Assembly: GCA_037074765.1 (NCBI GenBank)
Contig: JBAMDO010000469.1
Span: forward strand, 1-20,562
DNA from: Mansonella perstans
Taxonomy: Eukaryota; Nematoda; Chromadorea; Rhabditida; Onchocercidae
DNA: 20,562 bases
Direction of reading: 5' to 3'
In this document: positions 1 to 11,323 of the stretch, in pieces
Layout of the letters: each line of letters starts with the position of its first letter
Position numbering within the stretch: the stretch's first letter is position 1
Program-made: the position numbers and the translations under genes
The notes under the pieces: generated by a model
Database searches by the model: none
The model's input: only the letters and a program-made list of their open reading frames with translations
Told to the model about the DNA's origin: nothing

Positions 1-76
1 ATAATAAAATAAAATAATAATAATAAAATAATAATAATAATAATAAAAAAATAATATAATAATAATAATAATAAAA

Positions 77-123
<47 letters not shown>

Positions 124-300
124 TAATAATAGTAATGATAATAATAATAATAATAGTAATAGTGACAATAATAACGAATATATAGTATTAATAATAATAA
201 TAATAATAATAATGATAACGAATATACAGCAGTAATGACAATAAAGGAAATATTAATAATAATAACAAAAGTAATAATAATAATGACAGCACAAATAAAT
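1..300. repeat. AAT/TAA microsatellite
   Basis: Almost pure (AAT)n/(TAA)n trinucleotide repeat up to about base 215, decaying to about base 300 with interspersed GAT, AGT and ACA variants. An imperfect unit, ATAACGAATATA, occurs near 170 and again near 215, so part of the array has grown as a longer compound unit. There are no coding features. The left edge runs out of the window, so the true length is unknown. Confidence 0.9.
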
Positions 301-3300
301 AAGGATACATTTTATTCAGTAATAATCGTTAATCAATTTATCTTTCTTTTCTTTCCTGAACATAACGTAAGAAATTTTACGAGGAAGGACTGACAGATAT
401 ACATACCCGTGATAAGAATCACATTAAAATCGGTGATATAAATAAAATGTCGCATTGGTCATTGCAATGAAACCGGTCAGCTGAAATTTTGTTCTTCATT
501 CTTTTTATGATTTGTTAATGTGAGAGTACATTCACATATAAATATGTAAATGTATTTTGCAATGTTCACATTGCAGACAAGAACTATCATTGTTATTGTT
601 ACTATTGTAACTGCTACTGTTTTCAATATAGTTATTCATAAAGTTATTTTTAAAAGAATTTGACGAACAAGTATTTGCGGGTGAAAAAGGGCAAGAGAGA
701 AAGAATTTGTTCTAAATTATTAATGTTACTTATTTTATTATTCATATCATTGCTGTAGTGTTGTTTCTGTATTTTTGTTATTGTTGCTGCATTATTATTG
801 CTGTTGTTATTTCTTTAATGATATGATATATATGATCAATAATAGGTACCTTACAGATAAGTGTCAAAACAGAAGTGAAACTAAAATGAAATATTATTTT
901 TAAGTTTGAAAGAATTGAAAAAAAGTCAAAATTTGAAATTGAAAAATTTCATTGTATTCTCACATCTCTTTTTATTCATTTTTTCTTTTCCTTTTTCAAT
1001 CTTTTCATTCTTTGATACACTTTCGCAGGTTTTTTTTGACTAATTTGATCTGCAATTAATTAACAAAACTAATTTTGCAATTGATCAATAATTAATAAAA
1101 ATTTGCATATTTTGCAAATTCATTTCCATTCTTGATGATTGTTTCGTGTCCATTTTTGAAAGTAGAACTTCGAGAATTCTTTATTTTAGTCAAATAGTTT
1201 TTACTTTTAAACATTTTTATTTTTCATTTATTTAAATTGTAGAAATATTTGAATGTAAAATATTGATTGAATAAATTTTAATTCTTACCTGAAAAAATTA
1301 TCATCTTTGTTTTTTTTGGCTAATCAAATAATTCATTACGTATACAAATTGTTTATAACTTTTTTTACGCCATCTAATTGTAAAATAACATGTCCCGGCG
1401 TATCCCGGGTTATTTTAATTATGCATAATCTTTTTTTTTGAAAAAAAAAGTGTTGATATCTAATTTTTAAAAAATTATCTCTTTACTTTTTGCTTCTCCA
1501 AGAAATTTATTTTTATCTGGTTTTATCTCAAAGAAATTTCCAGATCTAGTTGTGACTCATAGGAAACAAGTACAGGTTAACGGCATCCAATTAACAAATA
1601 ATTGATTAAATGATTTTGCTGAATTTTCCAACTGATTTATAAAGACAGTTAAAGAAATGGAAGTCGCTAACCAGCATGTTACAATATCTATTCCCCAAAA
1701 TTAATTCAAGTTATTTATTAATCGATTTTGAATTAAAACAAAAAAAAAAAAAACATCAAATAGTCAGTTTATAATGTTGATGAGAAAAATGTGCCAACAA
1801 ATACAAATTGCCAATTTTTCATTTCATTTGTAGCATTCCTTGAATAACAATTAAGATGTAATTAACTGACGATAATTAGATTAAATTACAGTAGTAAATT
1901 GCACTGAATCTGTGTCGTCAAATAGTTGTGTATAATTAAGTACAGAATGAATGTTTTTTAGTTAATAAGAATTAATTACATTATGCCTCAAGCAAGTTAA
2001 TTTTATCTTTTGGGATAATGAGATAAACGATGCAAAAATTTAATTAACAATAATTAACGAATAATTTTTCCTCTCAAATTTCACTTCAAAAAAAAAAAGA
2101 AACCAAAACTATGCACAGAATGAGAATTTGGCATGCCAGAAATTTCGGGAATTTCTCAATCAAACTATTTTTAACAGAAAAAGATTTCATTATTTCTTTA
2201 TTATTAATTCTTTTTTTTTTTAAGTCATTATCCTAGAAGTTTTTTCCATCGCAAAAAGATTTGTATAGAATGAATGACAAAGAGAGCTGGGAATATAAGG
2301 GGATGGATGTGAGCGCCGAACAATTGATATTTTTGCCTTCTGGCAATTTTTTTGTTTTGTTTTTTTTTTTTTTTTTTTAAATTTTAAATTAGTTTTGATT
2401 GTAGAAACAAGTTCAACCACATTTACTAAACACACAACAACAATTCGGAATATTTTTTTATTCGTTAAATAAGTCAACTTTTTTTTTCTTCCAAATTTTA
2501 TCTATATATATGTAAAAGTTTCAGTCAGAATGAAATCTTTTAAAAAATTACTTACAAATTTATTGCTACCTTTTTACTAATACTCGACTAATTAATTAAT
2601 GATTAATTAGTGAACAATATAAAAAAAATTTACTGAAATGAATATTTCAATTTTTTTTTTTGAAAAAAAATTTAAAAATTCATGGTAGTTTTTTAACACG
2701 GCAAGTTTGTTGTGTGCTATTGGTATATTGCTGTTATACTACTGTGTTTTGAATATAACATTAATTAATTAAGGACAAACAATTTGTTCAAGAGTTGAAA
2801 ATTGAAATTATTGCTTAATATTCTGTATCTTAAGAGTTTTTTTTTCTTGCACATTTTTAAATAATAGTCAAAATGAAAATGTATGATATTACTTAGAAGT
2901 TAATTGATTAGTCTTCTCAATACTCTTGCTTAGTAATCGTCGAGAATTTTACATTGATTGTTCACTTTTTAAATGATTCTCTTTGCCTGAAAAAGTTTTG
3001 TTATCTACAGTAAATAACGATAATAATAGCAAGATGATAAATTTTCATAAGAATTTAGTCATAAAGTTTAACTGACTATTTCAGTTAACACTGGCTTAGT
3101 TTAGGATAATTGAATAATTCAATGCTTTTTTGGACAGTAAATAAATTATTTAGTCGAAACTAAATTACCAAAATTTAAATTAACTCACTGAAAAAGATTT
3201 TACTGAAAATTCGTAATGTTAAATATAAGTTTTGTGCAAATGAAAAAACTTTGTATTGATCGAGAAATTTCATAGTCTCCTTTAATCATTAATGAAAATA

Positions 3301-5500
3301 ATTATTTATCATTGTAAATTATTAAAATTTAATAAATACATTCATTTGTGACAAAATGGATGAAAATGTTAAAATAAATTTGTCATCAACTGGAGAAAAT
3401 GTAGAAGAAATCTCGGATTTTCATTAAAATAAAATTTCTGATGAATTTCACACTAAGTTTGATGTAAAATATCCACAGGATATTTGAGCATGCATGTCGC
3501 CTTGCACAAATATTTCATTCAATCTTTCCATTCAACATTTTTCGATTCATCATTTAAATGATTTATGGTTTCCTTAAAAAAACTCTTGCAAAAAAAAACC
3601 TTAACTTTTCCTATTTCTTAAATTTTTTTCAATTTGTTGTTATTTTTGCTATGCAATAGTTTTTTAATTAATTGTGATCAATTAATAACGGAAAATTGAT
3701 GGAATTTCTTCAAAGCCTTGAAATTTATGCAAATACGACCGAAGAAGTTTGTTTGTGCGTAACTTCAATACTTCTGTATTATTAATACTTTATTTGTCAC
3801 ATAACTTAATGTCATTTTATCCAGTAAGGATTTTTTTCCTTTTTTTTTTCGTGAAATTTTGGATTTCTTTTTATAATAGAGCAATATGATGACAAACGTT
3901 TGATACTTACATACTCTGCTTAACATTTTATAAAAAGAAAAATTAGGTAATTTTATCATCCAATTGAGACTAGTTGAAATTAAAAAATTTTTTTCTTGGC
4001 TAATATTGCTATTCAATATCATATCTTGGCCGATATTGATAATCCGGTTTTATTTTTCGTTTTTTGAAAAAAAAAGAGGAAAATAAAACTGTACTGTTCT
4101 TTATTTCTTTGGAACTTTTCCTAGGTTTTACATTTTGCATGGTTTTACTTAAATTAAATGAATAAATACTGATTAAATTGATATGACACTGCGTACTTTT
4201 TTCATTCAGTTCTTAAATTAATTTTCTCGAGCCCAACATTTAGTTGAAAAGTTTTTAACACTTTAATCTTTAACCAAACTAATTCATGCATCAAATTAAA
4301 CGCCTATTTTATCATTTATCATAAAAGTAAACAGTTCTATCATTCCGTATTTTAAATAAAAATCCTGAATTGATAATTGTGAAGTTTTATTTTGGTAAAA
4401 GGAACGAGAAAAAAAGGACAGAAAATTCCATCAGAGTAGTAAGCAATACATTTATTAGAAGAATTTCCATTTCATTTTAGCGTCACTGAATTTCGAAATT
4501 GTTACTTGTAACTTTTTTTTTTGCAAATCTTAGAATGAATGTAAAATGAACGAACAAAATACTATTACTATCGATGAGAAAAAGAAAGAAAAAAAGAAAA
4601 AACGAAATCAAAAACAAAATTGAGAGTTAAAAATGTAAAAATTTTTTAAAAGGCAACAATTACATAAACAAGTATTTAAAATTTTTTTTTGCCTAAATAT
4701 TTCATCGTTGAAATATTTTTATATTTTAATAAAAAGAGAAAAAAAGCAAAGTGTAAATTAATGTTTATTTCATTCAGCATTATTATTCATTAATGATGAT
4801 GCTTCTTGTACATTCTTAATTTTTTCGAATTTCATTTTAACTTAAAATTTCAGAACAAAGATGGAGGATATTTGATAGAATTAATGTATCATCAAACGCA
4901 TTCATTAATTTTATTTTGATAAATACGAAATTTTTAAAAAACAGCATTTAATTATTTACTTTTGCATTACTAAAAAATTTTCTTATCTGTTGTTTTCTTT
5001 CATTGACAAAAATGTCAGTAATTAATTTAAAAACAAAGAAAAAAATTCAGCTTTATTGCCTTTTTCTTCTTTCTATCTTTTATATACACGTACATATACA
5101 TATGTTTATATCATTAATGATTATACAATCATTCTATTCATTACTGATATTTTATTAATTTATAATAATTTCTATTTCCACTCATGTATTTACTTACATG
5201 TACATATATATATGTCATTTCATTCATTAGTGATATTTTATTAATTAATGTGATTCCTATTGACACAATAGCTTTATCTTTCTTTTCCTATTTTATTTGA
5301 AATATTTCTTATTGTATTTCAAAATTCCCATTGTATTTTTTTCATTTTTAATTTCGAATCTATTTATTTATTTCTTTTTCAAAAAAGTTTGTTTATTTTC
5401 ATACGTACTTTTTTTTTAAATTATTTTATTCTTGCAGTAGAAATATAATTAAGTCATAATTTACAAAAATTATTTTGCATTCTATCATTTGCATCTCCTT
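301..5500. other. AT-rich intergenic desert, no supported gene
   Basis: About 5.2 kb of AT-rich DNA with many poly-A and poly-T runs and only short open frames without recognisable domains. Small local oddities are a GC-rich stem at 1394-1409 (CCCGG and CCGGG around a 6-nt loop, flanked by partly complementary AT arms), a locally GC-enriched stretch at about 2250-2350 ending in a small hairpin plus T-run, and a 23-codon open frame at 3356-3427. None is enough to call a gene. The right end must include the promoter of the collagen gene, but no convincing core element can be singled out in such AT-rich sequence. Confidence 0.6.
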
Positions 5501-5510
5501 TCAATTTCAG
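5501..5510 (+). promoter_or_regulatory. Probable trans-splice acceptor of the collagen gene
   Basis: TCAATTTCAG matches the nematode 3' splice consensus and lies 10 nt before the ATG at 5521, with no coding exon evident upstream. This is the usual arrangement for addition of a spliced leader. A cis-spliced non-coding 5' exon is the alternative. The short 5' UTR (GCTGACAACT) supports choosing the ATG at 5521. Confidence 0.6.
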
Positions 5511-5520
5511 GCTGACAACT

Positions 5521-7546
5521 ATGTCGGCGCATTTGGCTGCTCGTTCCGCGGTAACACTTAGCATATGTGCATTAATAGCGTGCCTTATATTCCTTCCTTC
5601 TTTATACAATAAGATCTCGCAAATTCAAAATGACCTTGAATTGGTACATATTTCAATATTTTAAAATGTTTTTGAAAAAAAAGATTCGAAATAATATTAA
5701 AATGCTTTTAGAAAATAGTTGTAAATTTTGTTTGGAAAAGAAGAAAATGATGTAGGTAATTTGATGAAAATTTATGCAAAATTTGTTGCATATTCGTAAT
5801 ACACGTATTAGTACACGTGTATTTGTTACATTTAGTGACTACTTATTGTACAATAATTAAATATTTCAAACTTAGTCGAAGCGTTTTTCAATTAGTTGAA
5901 ATAAAATATTTGGTTTTTTGAAACGATGGCATTTACAATTTACCTACGGCAAAATTTGGTATTCATACTAACTATTGTAAGATTTGCTGATAAATTAATT
6001 AATGTTGTGCATATTAATAAAAATAATTAGCTGAAAGTAGATCAGAGAAACGAGTAAAATCAAGAAAAAGCAAACAATAAAACTGATGTTAACTCATAAA
6101 ATGACTTTTTTTAAAAGCTAGAATGATTCATCAAAATAATTGCTGAATCAATGAAAAAAAAAAAAACTTGGTCAACATATGATACGTAAACTAAGTTATG
6201 CAAATTATGTGAACATTTTTTATTGTAAAAATGACGAAATAAACTATGAAATAAATTTCTAAATTTCGTTAGTAAAATTTGAGAAATAATTTTAAAAAAA
6301 AATTTCTTAAAATTTAAATAAGTATTGTCGATATTATTTTATAATTTGCTAACAGTATTAAAGATCATTTTGTAATTATCACATTTGTGAATAAATTCAA
6401 ATTTATCAGGATATGGAAGAATTTCGAAGGCTACAAAATGAAATTTATTTTGAAGCAAAGGGTCAAAGTGTTGTACTCAGCTCTTTACCGCTTGAAGTGT
6501 ATCGGAAGAAACGTGGTGCATCGTCACCGGGAATTTGCCGTAATTTTCTTTTTTTTTTTTTATTTCCCTTCATTTAACAGAGGGGAAAAAAATTCATTTT
6601 TGGACAAATTTAAAGAGTTTTTGACAACAACATGAAAGATTTAAGTTATTAATTAATCAAGTTAATTAATCTAATAACTTTACTGTTTTTGATGAAATTA
6701 CTGTATGAAGATGTTAATTTTAGAATGTGATGCAGCAGCACCATGTCCTCCAGGTCCACCTGGTCCACCAGGCCAGCCAGGAATGGATGGTACCAATGGT
6801 GAACCTGGACCACCAGGACCACCAGGATTACCGGGCAATTATCCAGCCGTAGATATAGATGTAAAAGCTAACTGCCGTATTTGCCCGCGTGGTCCACAAG
6901 GTTACCCAGGTGCTTACGGTTTCCTTCTTCATCAAGCTTTAGCATTGACAGTGATATTCCGATTATTTAAATGAGATTTGAAAATGAATGCTGTATAATA
7001 TATCAAGTTTCAGGCCAACCAGGCCCTCCAGGAGAAATTGGAGAAAGTGGCCCACAAGGACCACCTGGAAATCGAGGTGGACCTGGATTTGAAGGTCAAC
7101 CTGGTATGCCTGGACCAACAGGTAAGCAATTACTCATTTTTGCAAACTCTCCTAGCGAATTCATTAAAGATGTTTACATTGAGATTTTAATATAATAGTC
7201 TAAAAAAATAATGTTTTAAGTTTATCAACAACATTGCATTTCAGGTGAAGCTGGTTCAAATGGCAAAAATGGTGCACCAGGACCGCCAGGACGAAATGGT
7301 GTGCAAGGTTCCAAAGGAGAACCAGGATCACCCGGACCCAAAGGACCACTTGGACCACCAGGATTTCCAGGTCCGGATGGAAATGATGGAAATCAAGGCT
7401 TCCCGGGAGCACAGGGGCCACCTGGACCAGTAGGTGAATTGGGAGCACCTGGTTCACCAGGTTTTAGTGGTCCAGTTGGTCCACCAGGAACACCAGGAAC
7501 TGATGGATCCTATTGTCCATGTCCACCACGACGTACTACCACCTAA
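5521..7546 (+). CDS. Nematode cuticle collagen, complete, 5 exons
   Basis: Structural collagen secreted by the hypodermis and assembled into the extracellular cuticle. Exons are 5521-5643, 6410-6539, 6724-6909, 7014-7121 and 7245-7546. All introns are GT-AG, phases join cleanly, and the total is 849 nt or 282 residues, a normal length for the family. Residues 1-41 carry a hydrophobic segment (about 9-29, [17 protein letters not shown]) acting as signal/anchor. RKKR at 73-76 is the subtilisin/furin-type cleavage site of homology box A. A CxC-x5-C cysteine group (84, 86, 92) precedes about ten Gly-X-Y triplets (95-124). A linker with CxxC (135, 138) leads to 43 Gly-X-Y triplets with no interruption (141-269), followed by a short tail with CxC (273, 275) and three threonines. 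The exon joins after exons 3 and 4 split glycine codons, so the repeat frame is kept. The family is certain; the exact orthologue is not assigned. Confidence 0.95.
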
Positions 7547-7770
7547 AAGTGATCCGTGTAAATGATAGTGATGATATCGTGGAATTATTTTGTTCATACT
7601 GCTTTACCAATATCATAATCAGTGCTTTGAAATTTACCTTATTGTCATTTTTTCCTCTCTTCCTTTTTTATAAAATTAAGTCAACAAATTTCGTGGGGAA
7701 TTTAACAAAAATTTAAAATTTCATAAATTTCGTGACGCAAATTTCTTTTGTTCATTAATTTCATTTTTGT

Positions 7771-7868
7771 AAAAACTACTCCAATGCTTATATATATATA
7801 TATATACAGGATATTATATGCATATATATACTATATATACATATATATAGGCATTGGGAATAGTTTTT
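7771..7868. repeat. MITE-like inverted repeat with AT core
   Basis: The left arm (AAAAACTACTCCAATGCTTA, then a TA run) is matched by the right arm read on the other strand (AAAAACTATTCCCAATGCCT, then a TA run). The arms are about 34-36 nt with only a few mismatches and one indel, separated by a short TA-rich centre. This looks like a small non-autonomous element or its hairpin remnant in the 3' flank of the collagen gene, about 220 nt after the stop. No obvious target-site duplication was seen. It may lie in the 3' UTR, in which case the transcript could fold there. Confidence 0.6.
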
Positions 7869-9570
7869 ATCTCACGATGCATATCCTACAAATATCCTAC
7901 AACACCACGACATTTCATTATTTTGGAGTAGAAAGAGAGATTGAAAGAAATAGTTAATTTGTTTTAATAGAGAAAAAAACATTGATAAAATTTCTCAATG
8001 AAATTGTTTGTTTGAAATATTGGAAGATCAAGAAATTGTGATAAAATTGAATAATAAATGATTTCACATATTGATATTGTGAAATTAAATTTATTAATTA
8101 AATCTTTTTTTAGCATTCATTTCATCAAATAGGTATTATTTTGCTAATTAAATCTAGTAATTACGGTTGGCAAGCAATTTAGTGATTATTAAAAGTTTCT
8201 AATAATTCTTAACATTTGTAACCTTAGGTGAGTTTTTTTTCTTCTCTTTCTCTCCCTTTCTCTCTTTCTGGCTACTTCTTTAGCTTAACACAACTTTAGT
8301 AGTGTTTAAGCACCAAATATATACAGCCTTCACAGTGGTCTCAGTAAGAGGAATAGTTGATAAAATCAACCCGTTAAAAAACGTCTGTATATACACTCTT
8401 TCTCCTCTCTAAGGCTATTAATTAACTGAATTAATCGTTTTTTAATTAGCACATAAGAAATACTACTAGTGTAAATAATCAATCTTTCTATGGTATTTTT
8501 TATATCGAACGATAAGAGATGAATAAAAAAAAAAAATTTTTTTTCCATTCATTTATTATTAAATGAAAAATAAATTAATTATTGAAAGTTTGAAAAAGTT
8601 CAAATTTAGTTTGGTTAATTACCATATTAATTAGGAATTTTTTATATTTAATAATATACACGGATATTTTTAGCAATATAAAATTATCGGTATAAGTGCT
8701 TAATTATTTCTCACTGTAGAAAGGTTAAATTTGAATTGTTAAATTAAAAAACCAATTTAAGAGAATAATTTAGCAAATACTGTCGAATATATTTTAAGAT
8801 AATGAAAGTAAACAAACTGAAAATTTTTTTGTGAACATATAAATTTTTCCTTTTTGCATATATCATATATGTTAGCGGTTATCGTTATCGTTTTTATATG
8901 TGATGAATCTTATATTGTATTGCTTGTTTTATGTTGTAACAGTAACAACGTATTACAAACATATCGGATAAAATGTAGTAAGGTGAATCGAGAAAAAAAA
9001 GAAAAAAAACAAAACAAACAAAAAGAATAATTAATTAGATTTTGGAAAATGAACTGAACTTTCACAAAACCAATTAAAATCAGTGATATCAAATAAAATA
9101 AATCATGTATTTCTCTAAACAATTTCATCCTTTCATCTGTCCCCATGTCCCCATTTTCAATCTGTACATTTCATGAAAAATTTGTATGATTCTATATCAA
9201 CAATAATTTCTATGTCAAAAATAATTTATTGTCATCAAAAAAAAGGAAGGAAAATTACTGTAGATTAGAATAAAACAAAAAAAAAAAAAGGAAAAAAAAA
9301 ACATCGAATTATTTTTATCAATAATGCTACAAACATATAGATCAAACTAATTTAATTAACAATAGTTCGGAAAAAGAAAAGGGAAATTAAAAAAAAAAGG
9401 AAATAGGAATGTATGTGAATAAAAGATAATGACTGGAATGAAGAATAAAAAAAAACATGAAACAGTTCTTAATTTACGAGTTATATCAATATTTAAAAAA
9501 AAAAATTCAAATTTAATTTATTACTGAGAACTTTTTTTAATCTCTATATTGCTGATAAATTATGTATCTA
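7869..9570. other. AT-rich spacer between collagen gene and retrotransposon remnant
   Basis: No gene is supported. The stretch holds a polypyrimidine tract at about 8228-8272, an AATAAA at 8053-8058 that is rather far from the collagen stop to be its obvious polyadenylation signal, and several A-runs between 8990 and 9500. Short open frames here are low complexity and have no domain resemblance. Confidence 0.55.
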
Positions 9571-9639
9571 ACCATTATCATTATCACCATCATCATCATG
9601 ACTTGGCTTTGCAAACGAACATTTCAGAAAGATTTTATC

Positions 9640-10165
9640 CGTAAAGCTAATTACGCTTGATAACTGAAAAGATCAATTTGGGACAGAACAGGCGACTGGG
9701 TTACAGAAGGTACAACGGAAAATCTTTTTGGATAGACAAGGTACGATTTTTTCCTCCACTGTTATTCTTTTTCTCCAGAATAATTAATTCTAAATGCATT
9801 CTCAAAGAAGACAGCAGCATTATGAATCAGTGTTTCTCTACATCTTTCGACCGGAGGCCAAAATGGACATTAACGATTGTCAATATTACAACAGCTGATA
9901 GATTGTTTCAGAAGTCTTATTATCTCTTTTTAGAAGCACGTCTCATGCGGTAGTATGTAGTGAATTTACGGTGTAATGCAACCGTAGAAAGGTACCTGCA
10001 TCCTGGCCACGTGCTCTGCCAAGCGCAACTGCGCCTTTAGCAGTATGGCTTCAGTGCTGGTGACAGTTGCCTGTTGAACGGCTGTCTCATTTGTTACATG
10101 ATCAGTGCAGTGGAATTTGAGGATTGAACGGAGATAACGCTGATGGAAGCGTTCGAGGAAAATGC
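9640..10165 (-). pseudogene. LINE polyprotein C-terminal fragment (pseudogene)
   Basis: The - strand frame at 9996-10163 reads 56 codons without a stop, including FLERFHQRYLRSIL and LLKAQLRLAEHVARM. These are hallmarks of the region after reverse transcriptase in a widespread LINE group. After a break, frames nearer the 3' end include LIHNAAVFFENAF (about 9795-9835) and a cysteine cluster, RCTFCNPVACSV (about 9680-9718), which corresponds to the terminal zinc-finger-like motif of these proteins. Stops at several points show decay. The reverse transcriptase catalytic core that should precede this piece is absent. Confidence 0.8.
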
Positions 10166-10433
10166 GGCAAATGATGATCTAAGATTCTCATCTCTATAAA
10201 AGAATAGATAGTACATCAGCTCTGTATGAATGAGCCAGTTGCCATTAAAGAGAGTCAGAAAATATTCGGACATCGATTCAGAAGACTTTATCTATGAGAA
10301 ACCTTTGGCCATCAGCTCTGAGGCAGATCTGCGCGTAACTGATCTAACAAGACAAAATAGCCGGATGGCGTATCTATGACGATCTGATCTTGGATCTCTT
10401 GATTGTTCTCGTTAGATCAGTTTTTATTTTTCT

Positions 10434-11090
10434 TCAAGGAAAATCCAGAAATTCTTCAGACTGAAGGATGGTGTTTTTAGTATGTTGCAAAAGCACTTCG
10501 GGAGAGTCTGTGGTATAGCTCAAATCAAGTTGAAGGCTAGCTTGGAAGCTGTTTTTCGGTGCAGTTTTTTGAAGACAGTTGCCGTAAAGCATGCTCCTTG
10601 AAATTACACTCCTCTTCATAGGTTTGGGCTTAACTGGCAACAAATACGTATAAGGCCGTGACCTACTTGACATTCTACACTAGACACTAGACATGCGACC
10701 GCAAACATTGCTCTGTCCATGCTTGCATCAAGTCTGCATCGATGGATATCTTCAGGCCGCCCTTTTGCTCAAAGAATGTATTGATGATCAATTGCTGTTC
10801 TGCACAAAACTCTAGCATGAGTAGCTATTGCTTTTCAGACTTTTTGACGCCATAATCCCTAGTTCCAAGCTTCGAACTCCCTAACTATTCGAGCGTTGAA
10901 ATCACCAAGAATTATGATCTTTCGCTCCGTAGGAGCTTTTTGAAAAGGAGACACAGTTCGGTGTAGAATTTGTTATTTTCCACAAAAACAAGTTTTAGAC
11001 TTGAGACCTATACATGTGTTGCTTGCTGTATAATCGGAAGCGTCCGCAGAAATAATGGAGACAATGCATTCAGAATATCCTATCGATAAA
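10434..11090 (-). pseudogene. LINE endonuclease fragment (pseudogene)
   Basis: Broken reading frame for the AP-endonuclease domain that nicks target DNA in non-LTR retrotransposons. Visible pieces, in - strand order, are IVSIISADAS (11038-11067, the position of the family's IISAYAP-like strand), NKFYTEL (near 10960), KIIILGDFNARI (10886-10921, carrying the conserved GDFN of the active site), EFCAEQQLIINTFFEQK (near 10760-10812), SSVECQVGHGLIR (10645-10685, the position of the conserved D/G-H near the end of the domain), and a linker segment with NSFQASLQLDLSYTTDSPE. These fall in different frames with intervening stops, so no functional protein is possible. The identity rests on motif order rather than a database search. 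Confidence 0.8.
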
Positions 11091-11120
11091 TTTCAAAGTT
11101 TAAAGTAATAGGATTTTTAA

Positions 11121-11200
11121 TCATAAAGCTAACTCTTGAGAGGTGCCTTTTGATTTGGATTTAGCCAGAGGGATGGCTTCCTCATAATGCTGTTTACCAG
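11121..11200 (-). other. Candidate alternative last exon of rps-8
   Basis: On the - strand, a good acceptor (TTTTGTTGGCAG) is followed by 80 nt that are clearly richer in GC than their flanks and open until TGA at 11121-11123. The frame that fits is the one left by rps-8 exon 3 (phase 1, first codon GCT). It would add GKQHYEEAIPLAKSKSKG and seven more residues in place of the normal S8 C-terminus. No family is recognised. It could equally be a fragment of another gene or of the adjacent retrotransposon insertion. Confidence 0.3.
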
Positions 11201-11323
11201 CTGCCAACAAAAAGAAATGATATTATAAATTTATCTGTAATGAAAAATCATAAAAATCATAAAAACCCAACCATGCAAACATAACAAATATCATCAGTGC
11301 TTATCAAATAAACAAAATGTTAT

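Larger units (their letters stand above)
9571..11090 (-). mobile_element. Decayed, 5'-truncated non-LTR (LINE) retrotransposon
   Basis: Read on the - strand, this holds fragments of a LINE polyprotein in the right order. They are an apurinic-endonuclease domain (10640-11090), the linker after it (10434-10640), and the C-terminal region downstream of reverse transcriptase (9640-10165), ending in an ATG/ATA-rich tail (CATGATGATGATGGTGATAA, near 9571-9600). It is interrupted by stop codons and frameshifts. The segment that should encode the reverse transcriptase palm, with its catalytic aspartates, is missing between about 10165 and 10430. The block is visibly richer in GC than its flanks, consistent with insertion. 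It lies just downstream of rps-8 in the same orientation. The clade was not resolved; the C-terminal type recalls elements of many metazoans, including RTE/CR1-like groups. Confidence 0.85.

Noticed and set aside
3356..3427. 23-codon open frame starting MDENVKINLSS
   Set aside because: Too short, no splice partners or homology recognised; expected by chance.
5798..5823. 9-bp palindrome containing CACGTG in collagen intron 1
   Set aside because: Short perfect inverted repeats of this kind are common in AT-rich introns; no further support.
7200..7457. Open frames in other frames across collagen exon 5
   Set aside because: They are shadows created by the repetitive Gly-X-Y codons; the collagen frame is unambiguous.
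9657..9953. 98-codon open frame on the + strand
   Set aside because: The opposite strand carries the decayed LINE C-terminal region in the expected order, so this frame is an antisense shadow.
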